Positions 51,421-59,645 of a stretch of DNA of 64,000 nucleotides are shown here, in pieces. The stretch is from positions 90,061 through 154,060 of the forward strand of contig NZTP01000066.1 in assembly GCA_002696485.1 (NCBI GenBank), read 5' to 3'. A model generated the notes under the pieces. It searched no databases. It was not told the origin of the DNA and worked only from the letters and a program-made list of their open reading frames with translations. The translations under genes were made by a program, and so were the position numbers. Positions within the stretch are counted from its first letter, which is position 1, and each line of letters begins with the position of its first letter. Origin of the DNA: Altibacter sp. Its GTDB lineage: Bacteria; Bacteroidota; Bacteroidia; Flavobacteriales; Flavobacteriaceae.

Positions 51421-52521
51421 TTATTCTTTAGGGGTTATTTTCGCTCCGTTGAAAAGCTTTCCATGCTGTCCGGCAGGCAGGCCTTCGGCAGCAATAATAT
51501 AGTTTTCATCTGCGGAAAGGCCCGAAAGCACCTCCACATTCTCTCCAAAAGTCCGGCCTAGGCGCAACCAACGCAGTAAGGCGGTATTGCTCTGACTTAC
51601 AGTATAAATCCCTGTCAATTGTCCGCGTTTTACTAAAGCGTCCTCCGGGACCATAATTAAGCTCGTTTCCGTCTTCGCTTCTAAGGGAAATTGTACCGTA
51701 GCATACATACCCGAAAGAATTGTTGCATCAGTTCTGTCCAAAACCACTGTTACAAGATATTGGCCACCCGTGTTTTTAGCGGAACTACTAACTTCGGTAA
51801 CCGTGCCGTGAAGTATTCTATCTAAAGACTTCACGTGCACTTGTACTACTGCTCCCGACTTTATTTTTGAAATTTCACCTTCGGGTACTGAAGCGGTAAC
51901 TTCAAAAGTACCCGGACCCTCCACCGAAAGCAAAGGCTCTCCCGGGTTCGCCATATCACCTACTTCAATAAAATGGTTGGTCACTACGCCGTTGAAAGGC
52001 GACCGCAGATTTACATAGGCAAACTGCGATTGTATTTCATTTTTGATTTGCTTTGTCCCTTCTAGTCGGGCTTTTGCCATTTCATACCGTGCACGTTGGT
52101 CGTCGAGTTCCTTTTGGCTCGCACTGTTATCGTCAAAGAGGTTTTGAAATCGATGGTAATCTTTTTCAGCATTGTTAAAAGCCGCTTGTGCTTCGGCAAT
52201 GCCGGCACTGGTCTGCGCTTGTTTTGCCGAAAGATCGGCATTGTTTATACTAATTAACAACTGTCCCTTTGTAACTTTATCCCCAACATTCACGTGAACC
52301 TTATCCACAAAACCCATCATTCGGGTGCTGAGGGTGGCGCTATTTGCGGCTTCTATTTTTCCGCTGGCCGTTAAGAAAGGGGTGTTGTTTTTTGCAGTTA
52401 CTGAACGCACCGTCACCGGAATCGCTGCTGAATTGTCAATATTTTTTTCTTCGGAAGAATTGCCGCAACTGCTAAAGCCAAGAATTCCTAAAAGAAGTAT
52501 GCCGGTATAAATTTGTTTCAT
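51421..52521 (-). CDS. RND periplasmic adaptor protein (membrane fusion protein)
   Basis: The 366-residue lipoprotein (LGFSSCGNSSEEK) has the barrel-sandwich/biotinyl-lipoyl parts (MMGFVDKVHVNVGDKVTKGQLL and VNLRSPFNGVVTNHFIEVGDMANPGEPLL) around a coiled-coil hairpin, then a beta-barrel domain. It joins the pump at 48206 to the TolC protein at 52560. It is 2 nt from the pump gene. Confidence 0.92.
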   Translation of the reverse strand: MKQIYTGILLLGILGFSSCGNSSEEKNIDNSAAIPVTVRSVTAKNNTPFLTASGKIEAANSATLSTRMMGFVDKVHVNVGDKVTKGQLLISINNADLSAKQAQTSAGIAEAQAAFNNAEKDYHRFQNLFDDNSASQKELDDQRARYEMAKARLEGTKQIKNEIQSQFAYVNLRSPFNGVVTNHFIEVGDMANPGEPLLSVEGPGTFEVTASVPEGEISKIKSGAVVQVHVKSLDRILHGTVTEVSSSAKNTGGQYLVTVVLDRTDATILSGMYATVQFPLEAKTETSLIMVPEDALVKRGQLTGIYTVSQSNTALLRWLRLGRTFGENVEVLSGLSADENYIIAAEGLPAGQHGKLFNGAKITPKE

Positions 52522-52559
52522 TTTTTATGTTTTTTTAAATCTTGTTGATTTCGGTTTCT

Positions 52560-53864
52560 TTAGTTTTTTGTTAAGAATTGTAAATACGCTAAGGCGTAAT
52601 TATGCTGAAAAACGATATTGAAATACTCCAATTGTTTCTGTGAATATTGCGTTTCTGCCATTAACAAATCAGTTGTTTTTTCTAGCCCTTCCTTAAATCG
52701 GTTGGTTCGGATTCGCAGGGCTTCTTTTGATTGCTCCAATGCCAGTTCAGTCAACTTTAAACTGTTCTGCGCATCTAGGAACATACGTCTCGCCTTGTTT
52801 AGTTCCATTTGGCTTTCAGCCCTGTATTGTTCCAACGCCAGATTTGCCTTGTTAAATTCGGCCTTACTTTTTTCAATCTTTCCAAAGCGTTTTGAACCTT
52901 CAAAAAGATTCCAAGTTAAAGCTGCGCCAAACAAATAACCGTTCGCGTCTGCCTGAAAAATCTGATCGTCATATAGTTCGTAGCTTCCAAAGGCATTCAG
53001 CCTAGGGAGAAACGTCATCTTATCGGCTTTGTAGTTTTGTTTATAAGCTTCCGCTGCAAATTCCATCGCCTGTATATCGGCTCTGGAATTCGAAATGGTT
53101 TCGGCGGTATTCAATTCCGAAACAACCCTTAACGAATCGATTGGATCTAAAACTCCAAAAATCTCTTCATTCATAAGCACCCCAAGATATTCCGAAGCGT
53201 TTAATACGTTACTCTTAGCGTATTGCAATTGATTCTCAACTTCAGAAACACGCACTTGCACGGCCAGAACATCACTTTGATGTAGATATCCTTGTTTAAA
53301 CCTGTTATTTGCCAATCGCAGATTCTCGTTAGCAGCTTCCAAGGCTATTTCCAACACAGCTACACTTTTATAAGCTAACTGTAGTTGCATATAGGCCTTT
53401 TCGGTTTCCAACCAGAGATAATCGGCGGTTCGCGCCAACTGCATTCGAGTGGCCTCCCAGCTTGCTTTTGCCGCTTTTCGCTGAAATATACCGTCAATAT
53501 TTATAAGAGGCTGTTGCATTTCAACCTTTGTTGCGAACAGATTTATTTGGGAAGGATCATTTAGGTTGTTTGGATCAAAATCGGCTTGGGTGACTAATTC
53601 TTGGTTTAGTCTAAAACCGAACGCCATTAAAGGGTTGGTTGTTGTCATTCCACTGTGCGAAGCATTGATCGTTGGAAGAAACACCGCGTTGGTTTGGCGG
53701 TAATCTCCCTTAGCGGCAAGTACTTGCTGTGCTCCTATCTTCAATTCATTATTTTGCTGCATCACCTTTTCCATCACTTCTGCCTTGGAAATGGGTACCG
53801 CTTGCTGTGCGGAAATTATCGCGGGTAGCAAAGCAATGAGTACACCTATATTTTTAATTCTCAT
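52560..53864 (-). CDS. TolC-family outer membrane efflux protein
   Basis: The 434-residue protein has a signal peptide (IALLPAIISAQQ) and two long TolC-type repeats rich in Ala, Asn and Gln with YLHQSDVLAVQVRVSEVENQ and GLEKTTDLLMAETQYSQKQL. It forms the outer channel. It is the first gene of the efflux operon and its promoter carries a GTAAC-N4-GTTAC palindrome. Confidence 0.92.
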   Translation of the reverse strand: MRIKNIGVLIALLPAIISAQQAVPISKAEVMEKVMQQNNELKIGAQQVLAAKGDYRQTNAVFLPTINASHSGMTTTNPLMAFGFRLNQELVTQADFDPNNLNDPSQINLFATKVEMQQPLINIDGIFQRKAAKASWEATRMQLARTADYLWLETEKAYMQLQLAYKSVAVLEIALEAANENLRLANNRFKQGYLHQSDVLAVQVRVSEVENQLQYAKSNVLNASEYLGVLMNEEIFGVLDPIDSLRVVSELNTAETISNSRADIQAMEFAAEAYKQNYKADKMTFLPRLNAFGSYELYDDQIFQADANGYLFGAALTWNLFEGSKRFGKIEKSKAEFNKANLALEQYRAESQMELNKARRMFLDAQNSLKLTELALEQSKEALRIRTNRFKEGLEKTTDLLMAETQYSQKQLEYFNIVFQHNYALAYLQFLTKN

Positions 53865-53883
53865 TTTAAAATTTAATTTGATG

Positions 53884-53927
53884 CAAACCTACGGTAGATA
53901 TATAGGTGGGTCAGTAACTAATGTTAC
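53884..53927 (-). promoter_or_regulatory. Promoter of the TolC-RND operon with GTAAC-N4-GTTAC palindrome
   Basis: The palindrome GTAACtaatGTTAC (53914-53927, centre 53920.5) lies exactly 33 nt upstream of the centre of a perfect -7 element TAGGTTTG (minus strand, 53884-53891). The geometry equals that of the TGAY-box promoters, but the motif differs, pointing to a second Crp/Fnr-family activator. Confidence 0.6.
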
Positions 53928-53944
53928 CAAAGATTCTTATGGTG

Positions 53945-53972
53945 AAAAAAAAAAGCACCCACTTTGGGGTGC
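53945..53972 (-). terminator. Terminator of the MBL-rhodanese gene
   Basis: On the minus strand GCACCC and GGGTGC arms (53955-53960 with 53967-53972) form a stem followed by a run of ten T (53945-53954). It ends the transcript of the gene at 54014. Confidence 0.85.
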
Positions 53973-54013
53973 ATAATACAATGAATGTCGAGGTCTTTAT
54001 GACGCGAACTCTA

Positions 54014-55354
54014 TCATTTGAAATCTTTTACATCATCGCTAAGGTCATAAACAGCCGCATTTTTTATTGCTCTTTGAAGAATACTGGTTCCGGCAGCACT
54101 GCGATAGCCTCCGGCACAATGCACCACTATAGGTTTATCCGTGGGTATTTCATCTACTTGATCGCGCAATCGGTGCAGTGGAATCGGCAGTGCGTGTTCG
54201 AATAATTTTCCTTCGGAAACTTCACTCTCATTCCGAACGTCTATGATCGTGTAGTCTTTGGGATTTTCTTTGAATGCTTCCAAATGGAACGAAGGTGACG
54301 CTTCTAATTTGACATCGCCGAGAGTAAGTACCGTTTTAATATTAGTCTCATATCCGATCTTGGCGGCTCGGTTCAGTATATTCTCAACATTTTCTATGGA
54401 ATCAACGACCAAGTGGAATTTCTCGTTTGGTCGTACGATCGATCCTAACCAAGTTTCAAACTTTGATGCTTTAGACGTAGCCATAATATTAAGACTGCCA
54501 GGAAGGTGCTTCTCTTTAAAGGTTTCCTCATCCCGAATGTCAATAATCAATGATTCTTCTTTTACTTCTGTTACATTTAGCTTGCATTCAATGTTGCCTA
54601 AAGCAGCGCGCATATTGACAGCACCATTTTTATTAACATCCACATTGTACCCAAAGTAGTGTGGAATGAAAGGTTGCGAATCCAGCAAATGGTTTATAAA
54701 CTGTTCTTGTGTTTGTTTTTTGAAGGCCCAATTCCCAACGCGTTCGTTACCCAATGTACTAGACGAGGCGTCCTCGCTCATCCCTTTTCCACAGAGGGAA
54801 CCAGCGCCATGTGCCGGATATACATAAGCGTTGTCCGGTAAATTGGTAAATTTATTCTGAATGGTTTCATACATCATTTTTGCCAATTCTTCGCGTTTGG
54901 CTTTCATGTGACCGGATTTTTCACGAAGATCAGGTCGTCCCACATCACCCACGAATAAAGTATCTCCCGTAAAAAGTGCTGTTTTATTCGCTTCCGAAGC
55001 AACGATAGTGATACTGTCCGGAGAGTGACCCGGTGTATTGATGGCTTTAAATGTACAATTCCCAATCATCACTTCATCAGTTTCATCAAAAGGCACATGG
55101 GGGTAATCGGCACCCGTTTTTTTACTACAATAGAGGGTAGCACCCGTTTCTTTATGGATTTGAAGATGTGAACTTACAAAATCGGCATGCGGATGAGTTT
55201 CAAAAACAGCAACAATCTGCGCGTTGTTATCTTCTGCGTATTTATAATACTGTATAGGATTTCTCTCAGGATCTACCAACACCATTTTTCCTTCGCTTAC
55301 AATAGCATATGAAAAGTGTGAAAGTGGCTCATATTCAAATTGTTTGATCTTCAT
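54014..55354 (-). CDS. MBL-fold persulfide dioxygenase-like protein fused to rhodanese domains
   Basis: The 446-residue protein has an ETHE1-like metallo-beta-lactamase domain with the motif FETHPHADFVSSHLQIH, GHSPDSITI and YPAHGAGS, followed by two rhodanese-like domains (about residues 255-345 and 360-446). The last has HCAGGYRSAAG with the persulfide-forming Cys. The first rhodanese domain lacks a clear active Cys. Proteins of this type oxidise glutathione or other persulfides and move sulfane sulfur. It lies upstream of the efflux operon that includes a DUF2892 gene, suggesting sulfur detoxification. A GTAAC-AATT-GTTTC half-palindrome lies far upstream at 55528, but its link is weak. Confidence 0.88.
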   Translation of the reverse strand: MKIKQFEYEPLSHFSYAIVSEGKMVLVDPERNPIQYYKYAEDNNAQIVAVFETHPHADFVSSHLQIHKETGATLYCSKKTGADYPHVPFDETDEVMIGNCTFKAINTPGHSPDSITIVASEANKTALFTGDTLFVGDVGRPDLREKSGHMKAKREELAKMMYETIQNKFTNLPDNAYVYPAHGAGSLCGKGMSEDASSSTLGNERVGNWAFKKQTQEQFINHLLDSQPFIPHYFGYNVDVNKNGAVNMRAALGNIECKLNVTEVKEESLIIDIRDEETFKEKHLPGSLNIMATSKASKFETWLGSIVRPNEKFHLVVDSIENVENILNRAAKIGYETNIKTVLTLGDVKLEASPSFHLEAFKENPKDYTIIDVRNESEVSEGKLFEHALPIPLHRLRDQVDEIPTDKPIVVHCAGGYRSAAGTSILQRAIKNAAVYDLSDDVKDFK

Positions 55355-55582
55355 AGAATTATTTATTTTTTTGAATTTACTAAACTTAGCATTAAAAGAA
55401 AAAGAGAAGGTCTTATTCTAACAAAACTTTAAAATTATTTTTTCTACTAAAGTGCAAAAACGACTTTGATCTTTACTAATTACGGTTGTGAACTATGTAA
55501 AAAGAAAGATTAGAATTCGCTTTTCCTGTAACAATTGTTTCACTTACCCTACGATTCTTTGTGCACTTTAGCTACCTGTTTA

Positions 55583-56431
55583 TTAAACATTTATTTCGGC
55601 AGGAACCACCAGAAAAGGAATGTTTGTATGATACGCAACTTGATTGATCACGGGCTTGAAAAGCATATTCTCGAAAAAAGAATGCTTGTTATGGACCATC
55701 ACGAGTAGATTGATCTTTTGTTTTCTCTGAAACTGCTCGATCGCTCCCAAAACGTCGGTATTTTCAGCAATATGAAAAAGGTGTGCATTATCTTTAAAAT
55801 AGTGATCCAAGAAATCCTTGATATCTTCCTGTTCCTCTGTTAAGGGCTCGCCGTAGTAAGCATTCAAAATATTGAGTCGGGCCACATGGTTCTTACAAAT
55901 TTCTTTGATCAAAGCAAGATAAGGATTCGTTTTACTCACCGTGTAATCGGTAGGAAAAAGAATTTCTTTGGGAGCCTCATAATGAAATCCTGAAGGTACT
56001 GCCAACACGGGGCACTTCACCTTTTTAATCGTGTATGTGGTGTGAGTTCCTAGAAATACCTCCTTGGCTCCGGTGGCTCCTTGTGTACCCATCACGATCA
56101 TGTCGATATCTTGCGTTTCGGTTAGATCGATCATTTCCATAACGAGCAAGTTAAAACTGGCGATGCGTTCAAAGCTGTGTTTTGGATTGTTAAATTCTTG
56201 TGTTAAAGTCTTCTCCATGCGCTCCAGGCCTTTCTCTGAATTCCCCCGTACGATCTCCTGGAGTCGTAAAGCCGAATAACTATCTGCCATCATTCCCACA
56301 TTGTAGGCGGCAGGCGTAAAGGTATTGAGCAAATAAAAGGTACAGGTTTCGTTCGCGAAGAATTGCAGGGCGTATCTTGAAGCGTTCAGGGCATTTTCGG
56401 AAAAATCGGTAGGCAACAGGATCTTTTTCAT
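55583..56431 (-). CDS. Two-domain universal stress protein
   Basis: The 282-residue protein starts MKKILLPTDFSENALNASRY, with MGTQGATGAKEVFLGTHT as the ATP motif (G-x2-G-x9-G-T) in domain one and a second domain ending NIPFLVVPAEINV. It follows another USP gene after 15 nt and is probably co-transcribed from the 57322-57364 promoter. The 55355-55582 gap downstream of it holds no gene that I can support. Confidence 0.9.
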   Translation of the reverse strand: MKKILLPTDFSENALNASRYALQFFANETCTFYLLNTFTPAAYNVGMMADSYSALRLQEIVRGNSEKGLERMEKTLTQEFNNPKHSFERIASFNLLVMEMIDLTETQDIDMIVMGTQGATGAKEVFLGTHTTYTIKKVKCPVLAVPSGFHYEAPKEILFPTDYTVSKTNPYLALIKEICKNHVARLNILNAYYGEPLTEEQEDIKDFLDHYFKDNAHLFHIAENTDVLGAIEQFQRKQKINLLVMVHNKHSFFENMLFKPVINQVAYHTNIPFLVVPAEINV

Positions 56432-56446
56432 GGCTGCGGATTTACA

Positions 56447-57295
56447 TTAATTTCGTGGTAAATTTTGTAGGACTAAAAAGGGTATTTGGATCTGTAAACC
56501 AATCTCTTCCACCTTGGAAGTATGTAATACATGCTCTAAATACGAATGACGTGAATTGGTCATTACCAACATATCAATCTTATGGTCTTTAATAAAGGTG
56601 TGTATCCTACTCGGAATATCTTTGCCTTCTTGTTGATGAAATTGTGTTTTATTGTCTGAAAGAAAACAGGACAGCAGGAATTTATTATCCTGTTGCCTAA
56701 ATGAAAGGGAGCTAAACGGTGATATGTACAGAAAATGAACGGTTGCAACAAACTTTTTGGCGATAGTGCTTACTAATTTCAGTTCACGTCGTTGGCAGGG
56801 TAACATATAATCTGTGGTATAGAGTATATGTTTGGGATGTACGTCGTGAAATCTTGAGGGAATTGCCAAAACCGGACATTTCACATACTTTATAACCTGA
56901 AGGGTATTACTCCCAAAAGTGATCTCCCGTTGGTCTGTTGCACCCTTGGTTCCCATCACAAGCACATCGGCATTTTCGGAGTCAACAAGGTCGTTCGATA
57001 CATCTACCAGACTCCCAAAGACCGAACGGAAATTGTACTCATGTCGTGGATTGGGAGATATACTAAGCATTTCCTTTAGAATAGCTTGTAGTTCTCTGTC
57101 CGAGCGTTCTTGCACCTTTTCTCTAAATGCTTCAAAGAGTTCACGAGACATTTCCAAGGTATTCTCATAGACCTCATCTGCATACGCATGAAAGATGATA
57201 AATTCGCTTCGCTCGTATTTGAACAATTCTAACGCATAGCGTATCGCATTCATGGCATTTTCAGAAAAATCGGTGGATATGAGTACTTTTCGCAT
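56447..57295 (-). CDS. Two-domain universal stress protein
   Basis: The 282-residue protein starts MRKVLISTDFSENAMNAIRY. Domain one carries MGTKGATDQREITFGSNT, the ATP-binding USP motif. The second half is a degenerate USP fold. It is first in a two-USP operon with a perfect box and -7 element. Confidence 0.9.
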   Translation of the reverse strand: MRKVLISTDFSENAMNAIRYALELFKYERSEFIIFHAYADEVYENTLEMSRELFEAFREKVQERSDRELQAILKEMLSISPNPRHEYNFRSVFGSLVDVSNDLVDSENADVLVMGTKGATDQREITFGSNTLQVIKYVKCPVLAIPSRFHDVHPKHILYTTDYMLPCQRRELKLVSTIAKKFVATVHFLYISPFSSLSFRQQDNKFLLSCFLSDNKTQFHQQEGKDIPSRIHTFIKDHKIDMLVMTNSRHSYLEHVLHTSKVEEIGLQIQIPFLVLQNLPRN

Positions 57296-57321
57296 GGTAA
57301 AAGATTACATGTTGATAGTCT

Positions 57322-57364
57322 CAAATATACACTGAACGTCTTGGAAAAAGAATGATAATTATCA
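57322..57364 (-). promoter_or_regulatory. Crp/Fnr-type class II promoter of the two-USP operon
   Basis: The perfect palindrome TGATaattATCA (57353-57364, centre 57358.5) lies exactly 33 nt upstream of the centre of a perfect -7 element TATATTTG (minus strand, 57322-57329). Confidence 0.78.
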
Positions 57365-57435
57365 GCTAACCTATTGATTTTTAGCGAAACCTTAAGATAA
57401 ATTCTCTAGTACAAATGGTATCTTGTAACCAAAAA

Positions 57436-57660
57436 ATGAAACTTAGTGCTATGGCATGGGTGGCCATTTCCACCCTTATTCTACTTACGGTCGTCGTCTT
57501 TGTTTCGATGGACATGCCGTTTGGCTGGGTCTTCTATCTTACCACGCTTGGCCAAGCCATATTGGTATATACCGTTTACCGTGTTTTGACAGATGACTAC
57601 AGTACCGAGAAGACTTTTGAGGATTTTTACGAAGACCATCCTATTGGCAGGAACGACTAG
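57436..57660 (+). CDS. Small two-span membrane protein of unknown function
   Basis: I use the ATG at 57436 (MKLSAMAWVAISTLILL, 74 residues); an ATG at 57415 is also possible and would add MVSCNQK. Two hydrophobic segments are separated by a short MDMPFGW turn, and the tail is acidic (STEKTFEDFYEDHPIGRND). It is divergent from the two-USP operon and convergent with the next USP gene, 2 nt away. I do not recognise a family. Confidence 0.55.
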   Translation: MKLSAMAWVAISTLILLTVVVFVSMDMPFGWVFYLTTLGQAILVYTVYRVLTDDYSTEKTFEDFYEDHPIGRND

Positions 57661-57662
57661 CA

Positions 57663-58502
57663 TTATTCGTGCAAGACCAAGAAAGGTATCTTAGTATGGT
57701 AACTTATCTTTTCTACTGTGGGCCGAAATAGTATGCGTTGGAAGAAATTCAAATTTTTCGCCACCATGGCGATCATATCGGTATCATTCTTTGCCACGAA
57801 ACTCTCTATGGCGTTGTCAATATTTAAATCTGTGATATAATAGAAGTGATGTGGTTTATTTTCAAAGTGTTCCTGCAAAAAATTTCTGTTCTTTTGCTGA
57901 AGGGAACTCAATTCATGTACTTTCTTAGAAACATACAATACTCGTAAGGCTGCTTCTTTTACCCGAAGTATTTCGGAAAGGGTCTTTAAAATCCGGGACT
58001 TATAATACATGTTGAAATCGGTTGGGAAAAGAATGTTTTTTGGCGGTGTATACCTTGCCTGCTCCGGAATTACAAGTACAGGGCATTTCACCCGGGTGAT
58101 GACCTCGCCCGTATGACTGCCAATGGTAGAGGCATTCAATTGAGAGGCTCCTTTAGTTCCCATAACGATATAGTCGATCTTCTTCTCATCCACATGTTTG
58201 CGGATGGCTTCCACAAAATGTATATATTCATGGATCGCATAAAAATGGTGCCTTGTATTGGCAGTGAGCTTTTGTACTTTTCTAAGTTCGGCGGTTAAGG
58301 TTTCAGAAGGGTCGTAGATTACTTTTTGATCTGTAACTGTTTCAGAATATTTGTAAAAACATTCTTCTTCGTTCAATTCTTCCACCAACGAGACATGCAG
58401 CAGAAAAAAATTGGCAGGGGTATCTTCGAAGAAGGACAGCGCATACCGTATTGCATTCTGAGCATTTTTTGAAAAATCTGTTGGGATAAGAATATTCTTC
58501 AT
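57663..58502 (-). CDS. Two-domain universal stress protein
   Basis: The start is set at 58502 (MKNILIPTDFSKNAQNAIRY, 279 residues), because the ATG at 58520 lies at the predicted transcription start. Domain one has MGTKGASQLNASTIGSHT, a USP ATP motif. It is the fifth two-domain USP in the window and has its own regulon promoter. Confidence 0.9.
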   Translation of the reverse strand: MKNILIPTDFSKNAQNAIRYALSFFEDTPANFFLLHVSLVEELNEEECFYKYSETVTDQKVIYDPSETLTAELRKVQKLTANTRHHFYAIHEYIHFVEAIRKHVDEKKIDYIVMGTKGASQLNASTIGSHTGEVITRVKCPVLVIPEQARYTPPKNILFPTDFNMYYKSRILKTLSEILRVKEAALRVLYVSKKVHELSSLQQKNRNFLQEHFENKPHHFYYITDLNIDNAIESFVAKNDTDMIAMVAKNLNFFQRILFRPTVEKISYHTKIPFLVLHE

Positions 58503-58522
58503 CTCACTACTTTGTAACAAGA

Positions 58523-58565
58523 CAAAAGTATCGGGAACGGGTCAGCTAAAGAATGACAATAATCA
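58523..58565 (-). promoter_or_regulatory. Crp/Fnr-type class II promoter of a universal stress protein gene
   Basis: The box TGACaataATCA (58554-58565, centre 58559.5) lies exactly 33 nt upstream of the centre of a perfect -7 element TACTTTTG (minus strand, 58523-58530). Confidence 0.75.
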
Positions 58566-58579
58566 GTTTTGCAAAAAAA

Positions 58580-59638
58580 CTATTCGATGGTCTCGAGACG
58601 GTCAAGATCGAGGATTCTAATGTTACGTCCTTCAATCTCTATGAGCCCCTCTTTTTTAAAACCGGACAAGGTTCTAATAAGGCTTTCGGTGGCGATCCCT
58701 GCCACACTTGCGAGATCATTCCGTGAAATTTTAATGGTGTCTTCAGATTTCTTATTCAATACAGCGGCAAATTGAAGAATGGTCTGTGCTGTTTTTTTCC
58801 GAACGGAACTATAGGCCATTTGCAGCAGTTGTTGTTTAATTTCTGAAAGATTATCGGTGAGCACATTCATTAACTCTAAGGATACATTCTTGCTTTTGCC
58901 CAACACTTCTTTTAATTCCATTTTAGAGATCGCAGCCAGTTCGGTATCTTCAACGGCTGTTGCCGACTCCTGATAGGGGAAGTTTTCTTCAAAAGAAGTA
59001 AACCCTAAGAAGTCATCTGCTTTGTGTAAAGCGGTAGTTAACTCCTTCCCGCTTTCATCCATTTTATGACTTTTCACGACGCCTTTTAGAATGAGAAAGA
59101 TATTATTCGAGTGGTCGCCTACGCTGTAGACAGGGTCTCCTTTTTTCACTTCGATGATCGTTCCATTATCGTCGAAGAAATTTTTTAGCTCGTGCAAATT
59201 GCGTACACTATCCTCTTCGCGGGCGTCGATGGCGGACTGTTGTGCCTCTTTTGCCATTGCCGATAGAATACTCGATTTGGCCAAGCGGCTTTCTATAGCA
59301 CTTAAAAGTTCATCTTCATCAAAAGGTTTTGTAAGGTAGTCATCGGCCCCCAGGTCCATTCCTTTTCTAATTTCCTTATGCTCGGTTTTGGCGGAAAGAA
59401 AGATAAAAGGGATCTGGCGTGTGTTCGGGTCGCTGGCGAGTGCCTGCAGCACCCCATACCCGTCCACCTCGGGCATCATGATATCGCATACAATAATATC
59501 CGGCTTTTCCTTCTTTGCCTGCTCAATACCGGCAGCCCCATTAGGAGCGGTTAGCACCCTGTAATGTGAAAGTTCCAGTAGCTCTGCCGTATTCTCTCGA
59601 AGGGCCATATCGTCTTCTATAATAAGTATGGTTTTCAT
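58580..59638 (-). CDS. Response regulator receiver fused to a Crp/Fnr-type sensor and HTH domain
   Basis: The 352-residue protein has a CheY-like receiver (about 1-120) with Asp9, Asp10, the phospho-acceptor Asp52 (CDIMMPEVDG) and the LTKPF Lys. A short linker leads to a cyclic-nucleotide-binding-like beta roll (about 150-260: VKKGDPVYSVGDHSNNIFLILKG). A Crp-type HTH follows (ISRNDLASVAGIATESLIRTLSGF) with the conserved Glu and Arg of the recognition helix. The four-Cys oxygen cluster of FNR is missing, so activity is probably set by phosphorylation from the kinase encoded 7 nt upstream. It is the only Crp/Fnr-type regulator in the window and is a good candidate activator for the TGAY-box promoters. 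Confidence 0.93.
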   Translation of the reverse strand: MKTILIIEDDMALRENTAELLELSHYRVLTAPNGAAGIEQAKKEKPDIIVCDIMMPEVDGYGVLQALASDPNTRQIPFIFLSAKTEHKEIRKGMDLGADDYLTKPFDEDELLSAIESRLAKSSILSAMAKEAQQSAIDAREEDSVRNLHELKNFFDDNGTIIEVKKGDPVYSVGDHSNNIFLILKGVVKSHKMDESGKELTTALHKADDFLGFTSFEENFPYQESATAVEDTELAAISKMELKEVLGKSKNVSLELMNVLTDNLSEIKQQLLQMAYSSVRKKTAQTILQFAAVLNKKSEDTIKISRNDLASVAGIATESLIRTLSGFKKEGLIEIEGRNIRILDLDRLETIE

Positions 59639-59645
59639 GCTGCTT

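Noticed and set aside
55528-55541. GTAACaattGTTTC as a second copy of the TolC-operon palindrome, serving the MBL-rhodanese gene
   Set aside because: One half is imperfect, the sequence at the 33-nt position is a poor -7 match, and the leader would be about 140 nt.
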